Shown piece after piece: positions 17,638-27,824 of a stretch of 64,000 bases of DNA (within the stretch, counting starts at the first letter, position 1; each line of letters starts with the position of its first letter). The position numbers were made by a program, and so were the translations under genes. The stretch covers positions 1 to 64,000 of the forward strand of contig NZ_JYJP01000119.1 in NCBI RefSeq assembly GCF_001012815.1, read 5' to 3'. This stretch comes from Vibrio mexicanus. GTDB taxonomy: Bacteria > Pseudomonadota > Gammaproteobacteria > Enterobacterales > Vibrionaceae. The notes beneath the pieces are model-generated. The model saw only the letters and a list, made by a program, of their open reading frames with translations, was not told the origin of the DNA and did no database searches.

Positions 17638-19057
17638 ATGAGTCAGGATAAGATCGACATTAAGGATGTGACTCCCAAGACCTTTAATCCAAAAACCCAT
17701 AAAGGCAACAGTGATCGATTTAACCCAAGCAATCGAATTTACGTCCGTGAAAGTAAAAGGCCTATTTCAAAAGCTGCGCCGCTACGGTGGTTGGTTTTTA
17801 TTAGTCCTTTTCGCGGGTATTCCATGGATTCCTTTCGGTGAACGCCAGGCTATCTTATTGGATATTGGCAGCCAACAATTCAACTTTTTTGGCACCACTC
17901 TCTATCCACAAGACCTTACCCTTCTGGCACTTCTGTTTATGATTGCTGCGTTTGGCTTGTTCTTTATTACCACCTTCCTCGGGCGGGTTTGGTGTGGCTA
18001 TCTCTGCCCACAAACTGTATGGACCTTTATGTACATCTGGTTTGAAGAGAAGCTAGAAGGCAGTGCAAATAAAAGGCGCAAGCAAGATTCCGGCAAGCTA
18101 ACCAAACACCTCATATGGCGCAAAGGCTTAAAGCATTTGGCTTGGCTTGGTATTGCGCTAGCTACCGGTTTTACCTTTGTCGGATATTTCGTGCCGGTTA
18201 AATCTCTGGTGGTGGATTTCTTTACCTGGAATGCTACCTTCTGGCCTGTATTCTGGGTGCTGTTCTTTGCTGGCTGTACCTATGCTAATGCGGGCTGGAT
18301 GCGCTCTATTGTTTGTGTCCACATGTGTCCTTATGCGCGATTCCAATCCGCCATGTTTGATAAAGATACCTTTATCGTCGGCTACGATACTAAGCGTGGT
18401 GAAGCGCGTGGTCCTCGTTCACGTAAAGCCGATCCGAAACAGCTTGGCCTTGGTGATTGTATCGACTGTGACTTATGTGTTCAGGTTTGCCCAACCGGTA
18501 TCGATATCCGCGACGGACTGCAATATGAGTGCATTAACTGTGGCGCTTGTATCGATGCTTGTAACCAAACCATGGATCGTATGGGCTATGAGAGAGGTTT
18601 AATCAACTACACCACCGAGCATCGTCTCGAAGGCCATCATACCCATATCATGCGCCCTAAGCTGCTCGGTTATGGTGCCGTACTGCTGGTGATGATAGGT
18701 CTATTCTTTGTACAAGTGGCTAGCGTCGATCCTGCAGGGTTAAGTGTACTTCGCGACAGAAACCAGCTATTTAGAACCAATAATTCCGGTGAAATCGAAA
18801 ACACCTACACACTGAAAGTGATCAACAAAACTCAACAAGTGCAGCAGTACACGCTTGATGTGGAAGGCTTGAGTGATGTGTCTTGGTATGGCCGTCAAAC
18901 CATTCAAGTTGACCCGGGCGAAGTGCTCAACTTGCCGATGAGTTTAGGTGTTAACCCTGAGACTCTTGATTCACCTGTTTCGACAATTCAGTTTATACTG
19001 TCTGACAGCCAAGACTTCACCATTTCGGTCGAAAGTCGCTTTATCAAAAAGCTCTAG
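17638..19057 (+). CDS. ccoG: Cytochrome c oxidase accessory protein CcoG (frame broken once)
   Basis: CcoG (RdxA/FixG family) is a membrane iron-sulfur protein needed for cbb3 oxidase assembly, where it handles copper reduction. Features in order: a first helix (GGWFLLVLFAGIPWIPFG), further helices with RVWCGYLCPQTVW, a cytoplasmic dicluster ferredoxin part with CIDCDLCVQVCP and CINCGACIDAC, a last helix (LLVMIGLFFVQVAS) and a periplasmic Ig-like tail. After YVRESK one extra A in an AAAA tract near 17757 shifts the frame. Dropping it gives ESKGLFQKLRRYGG and 472 residues. The start at 17638 has AGAAGGAAG upstream. Confidence 0.92.
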
Positions 19058-19095
19058 TTAGTACGAACTTCAATTTGTACAAACAGTGACGATGG

Positions 19096-19122
19096 AAAAA
19101 GGCTCAGTAATGAGCCTTTTTT
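19096..19122 (+). terminator. Rho-independent terminator after ccoG
   Basis: AAAAAGGCTCA-GTAA-TGAGCCTTTTTT. It ends only four bases before the ATG of srkA, so it occupies the place of the srkA ribosome binding site. Confidence 0.85.
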
Positions 19123-19126
19123 ATTT

Positions 19127-20113
19127 ATGACCAATCAAGCCTTTAATTTTGATGCCTTAACGCCCGATTTCATGTGGTATGCCTTAGAAAGCGTCGGCAT
19201 TCGTGCGGAATCCGGATTTCTCCCGCTCAACAGTTATGAAAACCGCGTGTATCAATTTACTGATGAAGAGCGTCAACGCTATGTGGTGAAATTTTATCGT
19301 CCCGAACGTTGGAGCAAAGAACAGCTTCAGGAAGAGCATGACTTCACATTAGAAATGATGGAAGCCGACATCCCCGTTGCACCTCCGATTAATCTCAATG
19401 GTCAAACTCTGCATAGCTATCAAGGTTACTTATTTACTCTATTTGCCAGTGTCGGTGGCAGGCAGTTTGAAGTGGATAACTTAGAACAGCTTGAAGGGGT
19501 TGGCCGTTTCATGGGACGTATTCACAAAGTCGGCCAAAAACAGTTATTTCAACATCGACCAACCATCTCTCTTGATGAGTACCTATATCAACCAAGAAAA
19601 CTGCTACAAAACTCGACGTTCATTCCAATGCATCTTGAGAATGCCTTTTTCAACGACTTAGATTTGCTTATTTCGCAGCTTGAGCAGCATTGGCAACCGA
19701 GTGCTAAAATGATTCGTCTGCATGGTGACTGCCACCCAGGCAACATTTTATGGCGAGATGGACCGATGTTTGTTGATTTGGACGACGCTCGTAATGGTCC
19801 AGCAGTACAAGACCTCTGGATGCTCCTCAACGGCGAGCGCCAAGAAAAGCTGATGCAGCTCGACATCGTTCTTGAGGCATACAACGAATTTTGTGACTTT
19901 GATAACGCTGAGCTGAAACTTATTGAGCCTTTACGCGGTCTACGAATGGTGCACTATATGGCATGGTTAGCAAAAAGATGGCAGGATCCTGCTTTTCCTA
20001 TCGCCTTTCCATGGTTTGATGATCCAAAATACTGGGAAAGTCAGGTATTAGGCTTTAAAGAACAAATTGCCGCTCTGAATGAGGCACCTCTTACACTCAT
20101 GCCTCAGTGGTAA
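19127..20113 (+). CDS. srkA: Stress response kinase A (SrkA/YihE)
   Basis: SrkA is a serine/threonine kinase with an APH-like fold, linked in E. coli to Cpx/envelope stress and protection from programmed death. The 328-residue protein aligns with E. coli SrkA throughout: LNSYENRVYQF, VVKFYRPERW (nucleotide-binding Lys), the catalytic loop HGDCHPGN (199-206, D201) and metal-binding DGPMFVDLDDARNG (D217). The start fits the family N-terminus, but no ribosome binding site is visible because a terminator stem sits immediately before the ATG. dsbA follows at 33 bases, as in E. coli. Confidence 0.94.
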   Translation: MTNQAFNFDALTPDFMWYALESVGIRAESGFLPLNSYENRVYQFTDEERQRYVVKFYRPERWSKEQLQEEHDFTLEMMEADIPVAPPINLNGQTLHSYQGYLFTLFASVGGRQFEVDNLEQLEGVGRFMGRIHKVGQKQLFQHRPTISLDEYLYQPRKLLQNSTFIPMHLENAFFNDLDLLISQLEQHWQPSAKMIRLHGDCHPGNILWRDGPMFVDLDDARNGPAVQDLWMLLNGERQEKLMQLDIVLEAYNEFCDFDNAELKLIEPLRGLRMVHYMAWLAKRWQDPAFPIAFPWFDDPKYWESQVLGFKEQIAALNEAPLTLMPQW

Positions 20114-20146
20114 TTGGCAACTGCCAACGATTTAATGGAGATAATA

Positions 20147-20746
20147 ATGAAAAAGCTGTTCGCACTCATCACTACAGTCATGCTGAGCTTGTCAGCTCAC
20201 GCAGCTCAATACACAGAAGGACAACACTACAAAGTTCTTGATACCGAACCCTCTAAGAAGCCAGTTGTAACTGAATTCTTTTCGTTCTACTGCCCGCACT
20301 GTAATACATTCGAGCCGATTATCCAGCAGCTAAAAGAGAACCTACCTGACGGGGTGAAACTGCAAAAGAACCACGTTTCGTTCATGGGCGGCTCTATGGG
20401 TAAATCAATGAGCAAAGCTTACGCCACCATGATTGCTTTGAAAGTAGAAGACCAAATGGTGCCTGTGATGTTTAACCGCATCCACAACATGCGTAGTGCA
20501 CCGCGTTCAGACGACGAACTTCGTCAGATCTTCCTAGATGAAGGTATCTCTGCAAGCAAATACGACTCTGCATTCAACGGTTTTGCTGTTGATTCAATGG
20601 TACGTCGCTTTGACAAGCAGTTTAAAGACAGCGGCTTAACCGGCGTTCCAGCGGTAGTCGTTAACAACCGCTACCTAGTTCAAGCGCAAGACATCAAAAC
20701 ACTGGACGAGTACTTCGCGCTAGTTAACTACTTGCTAGAGAAATAA
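20147..20746 (+). CDS. dsbA: Periplasmic thiol:disulfide oxidoreductase DsbA
   Basis: DsbA introduces disulfide bonds into exported proteins and is reoxidised by DsbB. The 199-residue precursor has a signal peptide (residues 1-19, ending AHA), a thioredoxin fold with active site CPHC (C49-C52), and the cis-proline segment TGVPAVVVN. I used the ATG at 20147, preceded by ATGGAG, since it starts exactly at the signal peptide; the open frame extends upstream to 20114 without support. The srkA-dsbA order is conserved from E. coli. In V. cholerae this protein is also known as TcpG. Confidence 0.96.
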   Translation: MKKLFALITTVMLSLSAHAAQYTEGQHYKVLDTEPSKKPVVTEFFSFYCPHCNTFEPIIQQLKENLPDGVKLQKNHVSFMGGSMGKSMSKAYATMIALKVEDQMVPVMFNRIHNMRSAPRSDDELRQIFLDEGISASKYDSAFNGFAVDSMVRRFDKQFKDSGLTGVPAVVVNNRYLVQAQDIKTLDEYFALVNYLLEK

Positions 20747-20774
20747 GTTACTTGGAAAATAAGTAATTCAAACA

Positions 20775-20806
20775 TAAAGAAAGGAGCCAATTGGCTCCTT
20801 TCTTTA
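20775..20806. terminator. Bidirectional terminator between dsbA and acyltransferase gene
   Basis: A perfect 32-base palindrome, TAAAGAAAGGAGCCAA and its complement, lies between two converging genes and serves both directions, although the T-tract is interrupted by a C. Confidence 0.75.
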
Positions 20807-20832
20807 TGAAATGATTATAAAGATTCTATGGC

Positions 20833-21717
20833 TTATGTATCTTTATGTATCTGCTTTAAAACTTCATCTTTATCTTGCCAAACATCCCCTAGCCATTGCT
20901 GGAACTGACGCTTGTAAGGTTTGTCATTGAAGTAGTCACCCGACACTTTCTCATCCACTGGCAATATACGAATACGCACCACGATCTTAGTCATGCGGCC
21001 CATCAACATGTCTTTAAAAGGTTTGTGTGTATTCTCTGGGTAAGCGAGCGTCACATCGATAATGTTCTCGAACAGCTCCCCCATAGCCGCCAATGTATAC
21101 GCAATACCACCTGTCTTCGGCTGCAAAAGGTAATCATAGCCTGCACGGCTTTTATTTTGTTTTTCAGGGGTAAAGCGCGTGCCTTCCACATAATTCACAA
21201 CCGTTGTAGGTGTATGTTTGAACTTTTTGCACGATCGGCGCGTAGTTTCTAAGTCTTGACCGCGCTTGTGCGGATTACGCAGAAGATATTCTCGAGAATA
21301 ACGGCGCATGAATGGCATATCCAACGCCCAACACGCCATGCCAATGAAAGGCACATACAAAAGAGCTTGTTTAAGAAAGAATTTTGGCATCGGAATGCGG
21401 TCTTTAAACACGCAACACAAAACAACAATGTCGGTCCAGCTTAAATGATTGCTGATCATTAAATACCAGCCATCTTTTTTGAGCTGTTCACCGCCCTCGA
21501 TATCCCACTCAACTCGGTTAGATAACGAGAGGATTCCGGCATTCAACGTCGCCCAAACCCACATAACTTGGTTGGCCAATTGCGTTGCACGGGCTTTTAA
21601 CTTAGCGGTTGGAAGCATAACTTTCAGCACTGCAATCACACAAATAACTATCGAGCAAAGTGCAGAATTGAGAATGACTAGCAAAACATTCAAGACCAAA
21701 AGTAAATGTGCCAACAT
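20833..21717 (-). CDS. 1-acyl-sn-glycerol-3-phosphate acyltransferase-like protein (YihG-like)
   Basis: The 294-residue protein is a PlsC-type lysophospholipid acyltransferase. It has a hydrophobic N-terminal segment (two likely helices, residues 1-40), the catalytic block NHLSWTD (N-H-x4-D), FLKQALLYVPFIGMACWALD, FMRRYSREYL, and the EGTRF motif (block III). It resembles E. coli YihG, which sits near dsbA in the same way and affects cardiolipin acyl composition. The open frame reaches a TTG at 21765, but the ATG at 21717 is the more likely start. Substrate is not certain. Confidence 0.85.
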   Translation of the reverse strand: MLAHLLLVLNVLLVILNSALCSIVICVIAVLKVMLPTAKLKARATQLANQVMWVWATLNAGILSLSNRVEWDIEGGEQLKKDGWYLMISNHLSWTDIVVLCCVFKDRIPMPKFFLKQALLYVPFIGMACWALDMPFMRRYSREYLLRNPHKRGQDLETTRRSCKKFKHTPTTVVNYVEGTRFTPEKQNKSRAGYDYLLQPKTGGIAYTLAAMGELFENIIDVTLAYPENTHKPFKDMLMGRMTKIVVRIRILPVDEKVSGDYFNDKPYKRQFQQWLGDVWQDKDEVLKQIHKDT

Positions 21718-21881
21718 AACGATGATTACTCTCTGAAACGATTTCGAAACTAGATCGATATACAATAAAACAGCGCGTAATTATACAAGCCCTTGGACAC
21801 ATTGGAATATTTTACGGTATGGTCAGATTAGTTGACGCATCGCATTCTTAAAATTAAATCAATAAAGTGACGGAGAACTTT

Positions 21882-22844
21882 ATGAATCTAAAGCTCACAA
21901 CATTGGCAGCAGCCATTGCTATTTCAGCGCCAGCGATGGCAACACTAGGCGAGGCCAATGGCTTTAGTGGCGAAATATCAGTGATCGCTGGATACTCCTC
22001 TAGTGAATCAAATCTTGATACCAACTCTTCGGCCAACTTAACCAGTTTAGATGCAAAGCCCGAGTCTGATGATAACTTCCTTGCCGCGCCACTTGGTAAC
22101 GTGGCTTATACGTTTGGTAGCCGCAGTGAACAACAAATTTATGCGGGTACCACACGTGAAGATATTGCCGTAGGTACGGTTGCGCTGCAATTGGGCTACA
22201 AATACCTATTCCCCTCGCGCATGCAGATCAATCTTTCTTACTTGCCGACGGTCGTGGAAGGAGAAGAATGGCAAAACCCTTACGATACGGTGAACACGCG
22301 CACAGAGACCGACGTAAAAGGCAACGCTTACCGAATGGAAATCAACAACGTAGCGGGTAGCCTGCTGTCGTTTGATTTAGCCTACGCGGATAAAGAAGTA
22401 AAGAATGATTTCTGGCAGGGTACCTATCTTGATCGCAATGGCAGCACCTACCAAGCTAAAGCCAAAGTACGCGTGCCAATTAGCCGTTCAACCATGTTAA
22501 TGCCCTCGATCACTTATCAGCGCCACAACGCTGATGGTGAAGCGAACGCTAAGAAAACTATCACGGGTGAACTGAGCTTATTTCAATCATTTGGCCCACA
22601 TCAGTTTGCACTGACTGGTAGCTATGGCTCAGCCGACTACGATGGAGCCAATGCACTGTTTAGCGGTGAAACTCGCAATGAAGATATGTTCAGCTTCTTC
22701 CTTGCCTATGAGTACCAGCAGTTCCTTGGCTGGCAGAACACCTCGTTCATCGCCTTTGCCGGTTACGACAATAGTGACGCCAATATCGATTTCTACGATA
22801 CTAAAAGCATGATTACGTCGATTGGCTTGAGCTACCGATTCTGA
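21882..22844 (+). CDS. DUF2860 family outer-membrane beta-barrel-like protein
   Basis: The 320-residue precursor has a signal peptide (MNLKLTTLAAAIAISAPAMA) and then long stretches of alternating polar and hydrophobic residues ending in SIGLSYRF. The aromatic terminal residue is typical of outer-membrane barrels. I recognise it as the DUF2860 family found in Vibrio and relatives. Function is unknown. Strand-like segments such as VAYTFGSRSEQQIYAG and SFFLAYEYQQFLGW support the barrel view. The start at 21882 follows CGGAGAAC. It is a single gene between two minus-strand genes. Confidence 0.8.
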   Translation: MNLKLTTLAAAIAISAPAMATLGEANGFSGEISVIAGYSSSESNLDTNSSANLTSLDAKPESDDNFLAAPLGNVAYTFGSRSEQQIYAGTTREDIAVGTVALQLGYKYLFPSRMQINLSYLPTVVEGEEWQNPYDTVNTRTETDVKGNAYRMEINNVAGSLLSFDLAYADKEVKNDFWQGTYLDRNGSTYQAKAKVRVPISRSTMLMPSITYQRHNADGEANAKKTITGELSLFQSFGPHQFALTGSYGSADYDGANALFSGETRNEDMFSFFLAYEYQQFLGWQNTSFIAFAGYDNSDANIDFYDTKSMITSIGLSYRF

Positions 22845-22866
22845 TCGCTTTAACCCAAGTGCGATT

Positions 22867-24397
22867 TTAAAAACTACTGACCGATTGAGCGGTGAGCTGT
22901 TTCATTAAACGGTCCATCGCTCGATACCCTAAAGCCTCTGCAAGATGAGGCTTTTCTATATCCGGACTTCCTGCCAAGTCAGCAATAGTCCGAGCCACCT
23001 TGATAATGCGATGATACGCACGAATCGACAACCCAAGCTGATGAAGCGCGTTTTCGAGAAACTGAGCGTCAGCCTTCTTTAGTGGGCAGTAGGTTTCCAC
23101 CTCTCGACTTCCCAAACGGGCATTAATTAACCCACCGCGATCTAACATCGTCTGCCTAGCAACAATCACTCTATCTTTTACCACTTGAGTAGCTCTCCTC
23201 TGTCCCCTCCTTCTGCCAACGTCCCTTTCGGTAGCAAAGGTATCTCGAGTGACATATCGAATCGGTCCAAAAGCGGCCCAGACAATCGCCCCAAATAACG
23301 CAATATAGTTTGAGGGTTGGCTCTTGCTTGCTCACCTTCATAAAATCCGGTTGGGCTTGGGTTTAACGCCCCTACTAATTGAAACTGAGCCGGAAAACGG
23401 GTTTTACCTTGAGCACGTGAGATAATGATTTCCCCTGATTCGAGTGGCTCACGCAAGGAGTCGAGCACCTTACGCTCAAACTCGGGCATTTCATCGAGGA
23501 ACAGCAAACCATTATGAGCTAACGAGATCTCCCCAGGCCTTGGAATACTGCCGCCTCCTACCAAAGCGGCCATAGAACTAGAGTGATGAGGAGACCGAAA
23601 AGGACGCAGCTTCCAGTTATGTTGATTGATCTCTTGCTGAGTTAGTGATGCGACAGAGGCTGTTTCCATTGCTTCATCGTCGGTCATTTCCGGCAACAAA
23701 TCACACAGCCGAGAAGCCAGCATGGTTTTGCCCGTTCCCGGTGGGCCCAAAAACAATAGGTTATGACCACCAGCTGCCGCAATTTCTAAAGCACGCTTGC
23801 CTTGCTGCTGGCCAATAATGTCTTGTAAATCCCGCTTCAGGCTAGCGCCATCAGCGGAGGGTGGTGATTGAAACAGACTCAGGTTTTGCTGACCACAAAG
23901 CTCAGCGCATACTTCTAACAGTGTTTGCGCCGATCGATGAGCATCTTGGTCCACCAATGCCGCTTGGCTGCCGTTGTATTGGGGCACAATGAGGCTGTGT
24001 CCGGCTTTCTTCGCGGCTAACGCGGCGGGCAGTATACCTTTCACAGGCCTTAACCCCCCGAAAGCGCAAGCTCACCCACATATTCCCGTAACGGAAGTTT
24101 ATCTGTTGGAATTTGATCAGAGGCGGCCAAAATGCCCAAAGCGATAGGTAAATCAAATCGGCCTCCCTCTTTGGGTAAATCAGCAGGAGCAAGGTTAACG
24201 GTAATCCGTTTCGCGGGAAACTCGAACTTAGAATTGATAATCGCACTGCGCACTCGATCGCGAGACTCCTTCACCGTTGTCTCTGGAAGACCAACTAAAG
24301 TAAACCCAGGCATTCCATTACTAATGTGTACTTCCACGGTTACCGCTGGCGCTTCAACGCCAACACACGCTCGGCTATGAACGATTGCTAATCCCAT
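22867..24397 (-). CDS. comM: Competence-related AAA+ helicase ComM (YifB; frame broken twice)
   Basis: ComM is a hexameric branch-migration helicase that helps integrate DNA during natural transformation in Vibrio. Domains in order: an N-terminal Lon-protease-like fold (GLPETTVKESRDRVRSAI, NLAPADLPKEGGRFDLPIA), an Mg-chelatase-type AAA+ ATPase with Walker A GPPGTGKT and Walker B LLFLDEMPEF, and a C-terminal helical lid (RAYHRIIKVARTIADL). One-base deletions near 24055 (a run of six G after ELALS) and near 23190 (after DRGE) break the frame. Adding both gives 510 residues, close to E. coli YifB (506). It is divergent from ilvGMEDA. Confidence 0.93.
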
Positions 24398-24533
24398 CTT
24401 TTTCCCTACTGATTGATTAAGCTAGCGTATAAAAATCGGATATCTTCATTTTTATCACCCAATTACGCTAACGAAGATTGTTATATTGCCTATTCAAATG
24501 CTGAGGGAATGTGAAAAAAGAATGAGTTTTTGC

Positions 24534-24562
24534 TTGTCATTTAACGGAAAGGTGTGTTACCA
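24534..24562 (+). promoter_or_regulatory. Candidate promoter of ilvLGMEDA
   Basis: TTGTCA (24534-24539), 17-base spacer, TTACCA (24557-24562). The -10 element is poor, but the spacing and the position about 55 bases before the leader ORF fit. Confidence 0.4.
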
Positions 24563-24617
24563 CTAGAGACGCAAACAATTTCGTAAGATATTACGTAAAC
24601 AGATAACGAAGAAAACG

Positions 24618-24707
24618 ATGAACTTCAACGCTCACCTAAATCTACTGCTAGCCCTGATTATCGTGGTCATTATTGACACCGCGCGGGGGAGAGTGGGCGG
24701 AAAATAA
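24618..24707 (+). CDS. ilvL: ilv operon leader peptide
   Basis: A 29-codon ORF in front of ilvG encodes a peptide whose core reads LNLLLALIIVVII, loaded with the three branched-chain amino acids that control the operon. Ribosome stalling on these codons when leucine, isoleucine or valine is scarce should favour the antiterminator over the terminator that follows, as in E. coli ilvL. AACGAAGAAAACG precedes the ATG as a weak ribosome binding site. The ORF ends 14 bases before the terminator. Confidence 0.9.
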   Translation: MNFNAHLNLLLALIIVVIIDTARGRVGGK

Positions 24708-24720
24708 CCACAAGATTCAC

Positions 24721-24757
24721 AAAACCCCCGCACTGAAAAGTCCGGGGGTTTTTTTAC
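24721..24757 (+). terminator. ilv attenuator terminator
   Basis: ACCCCCG-CACTGAAAAGTC-CGGGGGT followed by T7. The GC-rich stem sits just after ilvL and is the expected attenuation site for the ilvGMEDA transcript. The G-rich end of ilvL (CGCGGGGGAGAGTGGGCGG) can pair with the CCCCCG arm and is the likely antiterminator partner. Confidence 0.88.
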
Positions 24758-24910
24758 AATTATTAGACTTGAAAATTGAAGCTCATCCTAAAGCAGAGCG
24801 AACCGTTCAAAGCCACTGCTTTAGTTATGACAGGAAGAAATGGGAGTGCACACGATGTGCAATGTTAAAGGAAAAACCTACGAGGGTACTCGTAGTCAAG
24901 GAGGCATACG

Positions 24911-26556
24911 ATGACAGGTGCAGAGCTAGTCGTAGCCGCATTGAAGCAGCAAGGAATTGAGACCATCTTTGGTTACCCAGGTGGCGCAATCATGCCGATT
25001 TATGATGCGCTATATGATGGTGGTGTTGAACACATACTGTGCCGACATGAACAAGGCGCGGCGATGGCCGCCATTGGTATGGCACGTGCAACTCAAGATG
25101 TTGCGGTTTGTATGGCCACTTCTGGCCCGGGTGCAACCAACCTTGTCACAGGCCTTGCTGATGCATTTATGGACTCCATCCCTCTTGTTGCCATCACAGG
25201 TCAGGTAGCAAGCTCTCATATCGGTACCGATGCTTTCCAAGAGATGGATGTTATCGGTATGTCTCTATCGTGTACCAAGCACAGCTACTTGGTGACTGAC
25301 ATCCATGATCTAGCGCCAACTTTGGCCGAAGCGTTTGAAGTTGCCAAAGCCGGTCGCCCTGGCCCTGTGATTGTCGACATCGCTAAAGACGTTCAGCTAG
25401 CCCAAGCACCAACGGAAATCCTGCCAGACTTCGAACACGTTCCATTCCCAGTTCCAACACCAGAAGCATTCCGCCTAGCCAATGCACTACTGCGTGAATC
25501 AAAGCGCCCAGTTCTTTACGTGGGTGGTGGTGTTCAGCTCGCTAAAGCAACCGACTCGGTTCGTCAGTTCTTGGCTGATAACCCGATGCCATCCGTAAGT
25601 ACCCTTAAAGGTTTAGGTACGATTGAGCGTCACGATCCTCACTACCTTGGCATGTTAGGAATGCACGGCACAAAAGCGGCCAACCTAGTGGTTCAAGAGT
25701 CTGACCTACTTATCGTAGTTGGCGCACGTTTTGATGACCGAGTAACCGGAAAACTCGATACATTTGCACCAAACGCAAAAGTTATCCATATCGACATCGA
25801 TGCAGCCGAGTTCAACAAGCTGCGTCACGCACACTCTGCACTGCGTGGTGATATTCGTGAAATTCTTCCTCAGCTTAAGTGCGAACACGACATCAGCCCG
25901 TGGGCACACCACTCAGAAAGCTTGCGCAAAGCATTCAAGTGGCGTTATGACCACCCAGGTGAGCTTATCTTTGCTCCGCTCCTGTTGAAGCAGCTCTCGG
26001 AAATGATGCCTGATAGCTCAATGATCTCAACCGATGTTGGTCAGCACCAGATGTGGCAGCTCAGCACATTCAACCGCGCAATCCACAAAACTTCATCACT
26101 TCAGCGGGTCTCGGCACCATGGGCTTCGGCTTGCCAGCTGCGATGGGCGCATCGGTAGCACGTCCAGATGATCAATCTATCCTAATTACGGGTGACGGTT
26201 CGTTCATGATGAACATTCAAGAGCTGGGCACGCTGAAACGTCGCCAGATCCCGGTGAAAGTGGTTCTACTGAACAACCAACGTTTAGGCATGGTTCGCCA
26301 ATGGCAATCGCTGTTCTTTGATGGTCGCCACAGTGAAACGATTTTGGACGATAACCCAGATTTCATCATGCTCGCTAAAGCGTTCGATATTCCGGGTAAA
26401 ACCATTACTAAGAAGGAAGAAGTCGAGCCAGCATTAAAAGAGATGCTAGAGAGCAAAACCGCTTATGTCTTAGAAGTGGCTATCGATGAAGAAGAGAACG
26501 TTTGGCCACTCGTACCGCCAGGCGCATCAAACAGTGATATGTTGGAGAACACCTAA
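24911..26556 (+). CDS. ilvG: Acetolactate synthase II large subunit (frame broken once)
   Basis: IlvG joins pyruvate to hydroxyethyl-ThDP to make acetolactate or acetohydroxybutyrate, the first common step to valine, leucine and isoleucine. The protein starts MTGAELVVAALKQQGIETIF, carries the substrate-pocket Glu in HEQGAAMAAIGMAR, an FAD-binding middle domain, and the ThDP/Mg motif GDGSFMMNIQEL. A one-base deletion near 26055 (GGG read as GG after HQMW) interrupts it; the expected AAQHIQPRNPQNFITSAG follows in the next frame. One added base gives 548 residues, the E. coli length. Its stop overlaps ilvM by one base. Confidence 0.93.
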
Positions 26557-26840
26557 TGGAAAGATATTTTCTTGATATAAAAGCAGACGACAAACCGGTT
26601 CTGTTGGAGCGTGTTCTTCGTGTGGTTCGTCACCGTGGTTTTGTGGTTAAACAGGTTGCCGGTACGCAAAATCACGAAAGCAAAATCGCCAGTGTGGAAA
26701 TTATTGTCGATAGTGATCGCCCTATCTCATTTCTCACTAACCAAATTGAAAAGTTGTGGGATGTCATTAGTGTTGAAGTAACAAAAATTGATAAAAACGA
26801 ACTCCCTAATAACAACCTCCAGCACAACGCTAACGTATAA
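26556..26840 (+). CDS. ilvM: Acetolactate synthase II small (regulatory) subunit
   Basis: IlvM is the small partner of IlvG. The 94-residue protein is essentially one ACT domain, with YFLDIKADDKPVLLERVLRV at the start and KQVAGTQNHESKIASVEI in the middle. It is slightly longer than E. coli IlvM (87). The ATG overlaps the ilvG stop (TAATG), so translation of the two subunits is coupled and should keep them in balance. In E. coli the IlvGM isoenzyme is insensitive to valine; whether that holds here cannot be seen from sequence. Confidence 0.92.
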   Translation: MERYFLDIKADDKPVLLERVLRVVRHRGFVVKQVAGTQNHESKIASVEIIVDSDRPISFLTNQIEKLWDVISVEVTKIDKNELPNNNLQHNANV

Positions 26841-26852
26841 AGGAAGACAATA

Positions 26853-27795
26853 ATGGCTACAAAAACAGCAGACTACATTTGGTTTAATGGTGAGATGGTA
26901 CCGTGGGCAGAAGCAACGTACACGTGCTAACTCACGCTATGCACTACGGTACGTCGGTATTTGAAGGCGTTCGTTGTTACAACACTCCAAATGGCCCCGT
27001 TGTCTTCCGTCATCCTGAGCATGCTAAGCGCCTTAAGGATTCTGCAAAAATCTACCGCTTCCCTATCCCTTACACTGAGGAAGAGATCATGGAAGCAACA
27101 CGCGAAACGCTGCGTCAAAACAAGCTTGATTCTGCTTACATTCGTCCACTTGGCTTTGTTGGCAACGTAGGTTTGGGCGTGTGCCCACCAGAAGGTACTG
27201 AGATGGAGCTTATCATTGCTGCATTCCCATGGGCTCATACCTAGGTGAAGAAGCGCTAGAAAATGGCGTTGATGCAATGATTTCAAGCTGGAACCGCGCA
27301 GCACCAAATACGATTCCAACGGCAGCAAAAGCCGGTGGTAACTACCTGTCTTCTCTACTTGTTGGTGGTGAAGCGCGTCGTCACGGTTACGATGAAGGTA
27401 TCGCTCTAAGCGTTGATGGTTACCTGTCTGAAGGTGCAGGTGAGAACATCTTTGTCGTGAAAGATGGCGTGATCACCACACCACCAGCAACCAGTGCAAT
27501 CCTTCCGGGCATCACTCGCGATACCATTATGACTCTGGCTCGCGACCGTGGCTTTGAGGTGCGTGAAGCAAACATTGCTCGCGAAGCCCTATACCTAGCA
27601 GATGAAGTATTCATGACCGGTACAGCAGCAGAAGTCGTTCCTGTTGCAACTATCGATAAGATCGAAGTGGGTACAGGCAAACGCGGCCCAATCACGAAAG
27701 AGCTGCAAGCAGCGTACTTTGGCCTATTCAATGGCACCACAGAAGATAAGTGGGGCTGGCTAGACTACGTATACCCACAAGACGCAAACAAATAA
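26853..27795 (+). CDS. ilvE: Branched-chain amino acid aminotransferase (frame broken twice)
   Basis: IlvE is the PLP-dependent class IV transaminase that makes the final step to leucine, isoleucine and valine with glutamate. The gene begins at ATG 26853 (ATKTADYIWFNGEMVPW) after AAAGGAAG. One-base deletions near 26913 (GCAAC for GCAAAC) and 27231 (TGGGC for TGGGGC) break the frame. Around them the family motifs are present: HYGTSVFEGVRCY, the PLP lysine in AAKAGGNYLSSLL, and VFMTGTAAEVVPV. Two added bases give 314 residues. It sits in the standard order between ilvM and ilvD. Confidence 0.94.
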
Positions 27796-27824
27796 TCGCA
27801 CCGGCAAAATAAGGAAGTAACACA

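Noticed and set aside
24673..24960. 95-codon plus-strand frame across the ilv attenuator
   Set aside because: It runs through the leader, terminator and ilvG start in another frame and has no protein character; the ilvL leader explains the region.
24911..26556. ilvG frameshift as a natural null allele like that of E. coli K-12
   Set aside because: The same kind of single-base loss hits many essential genes in the window, so a sequence error is the simpler reading.
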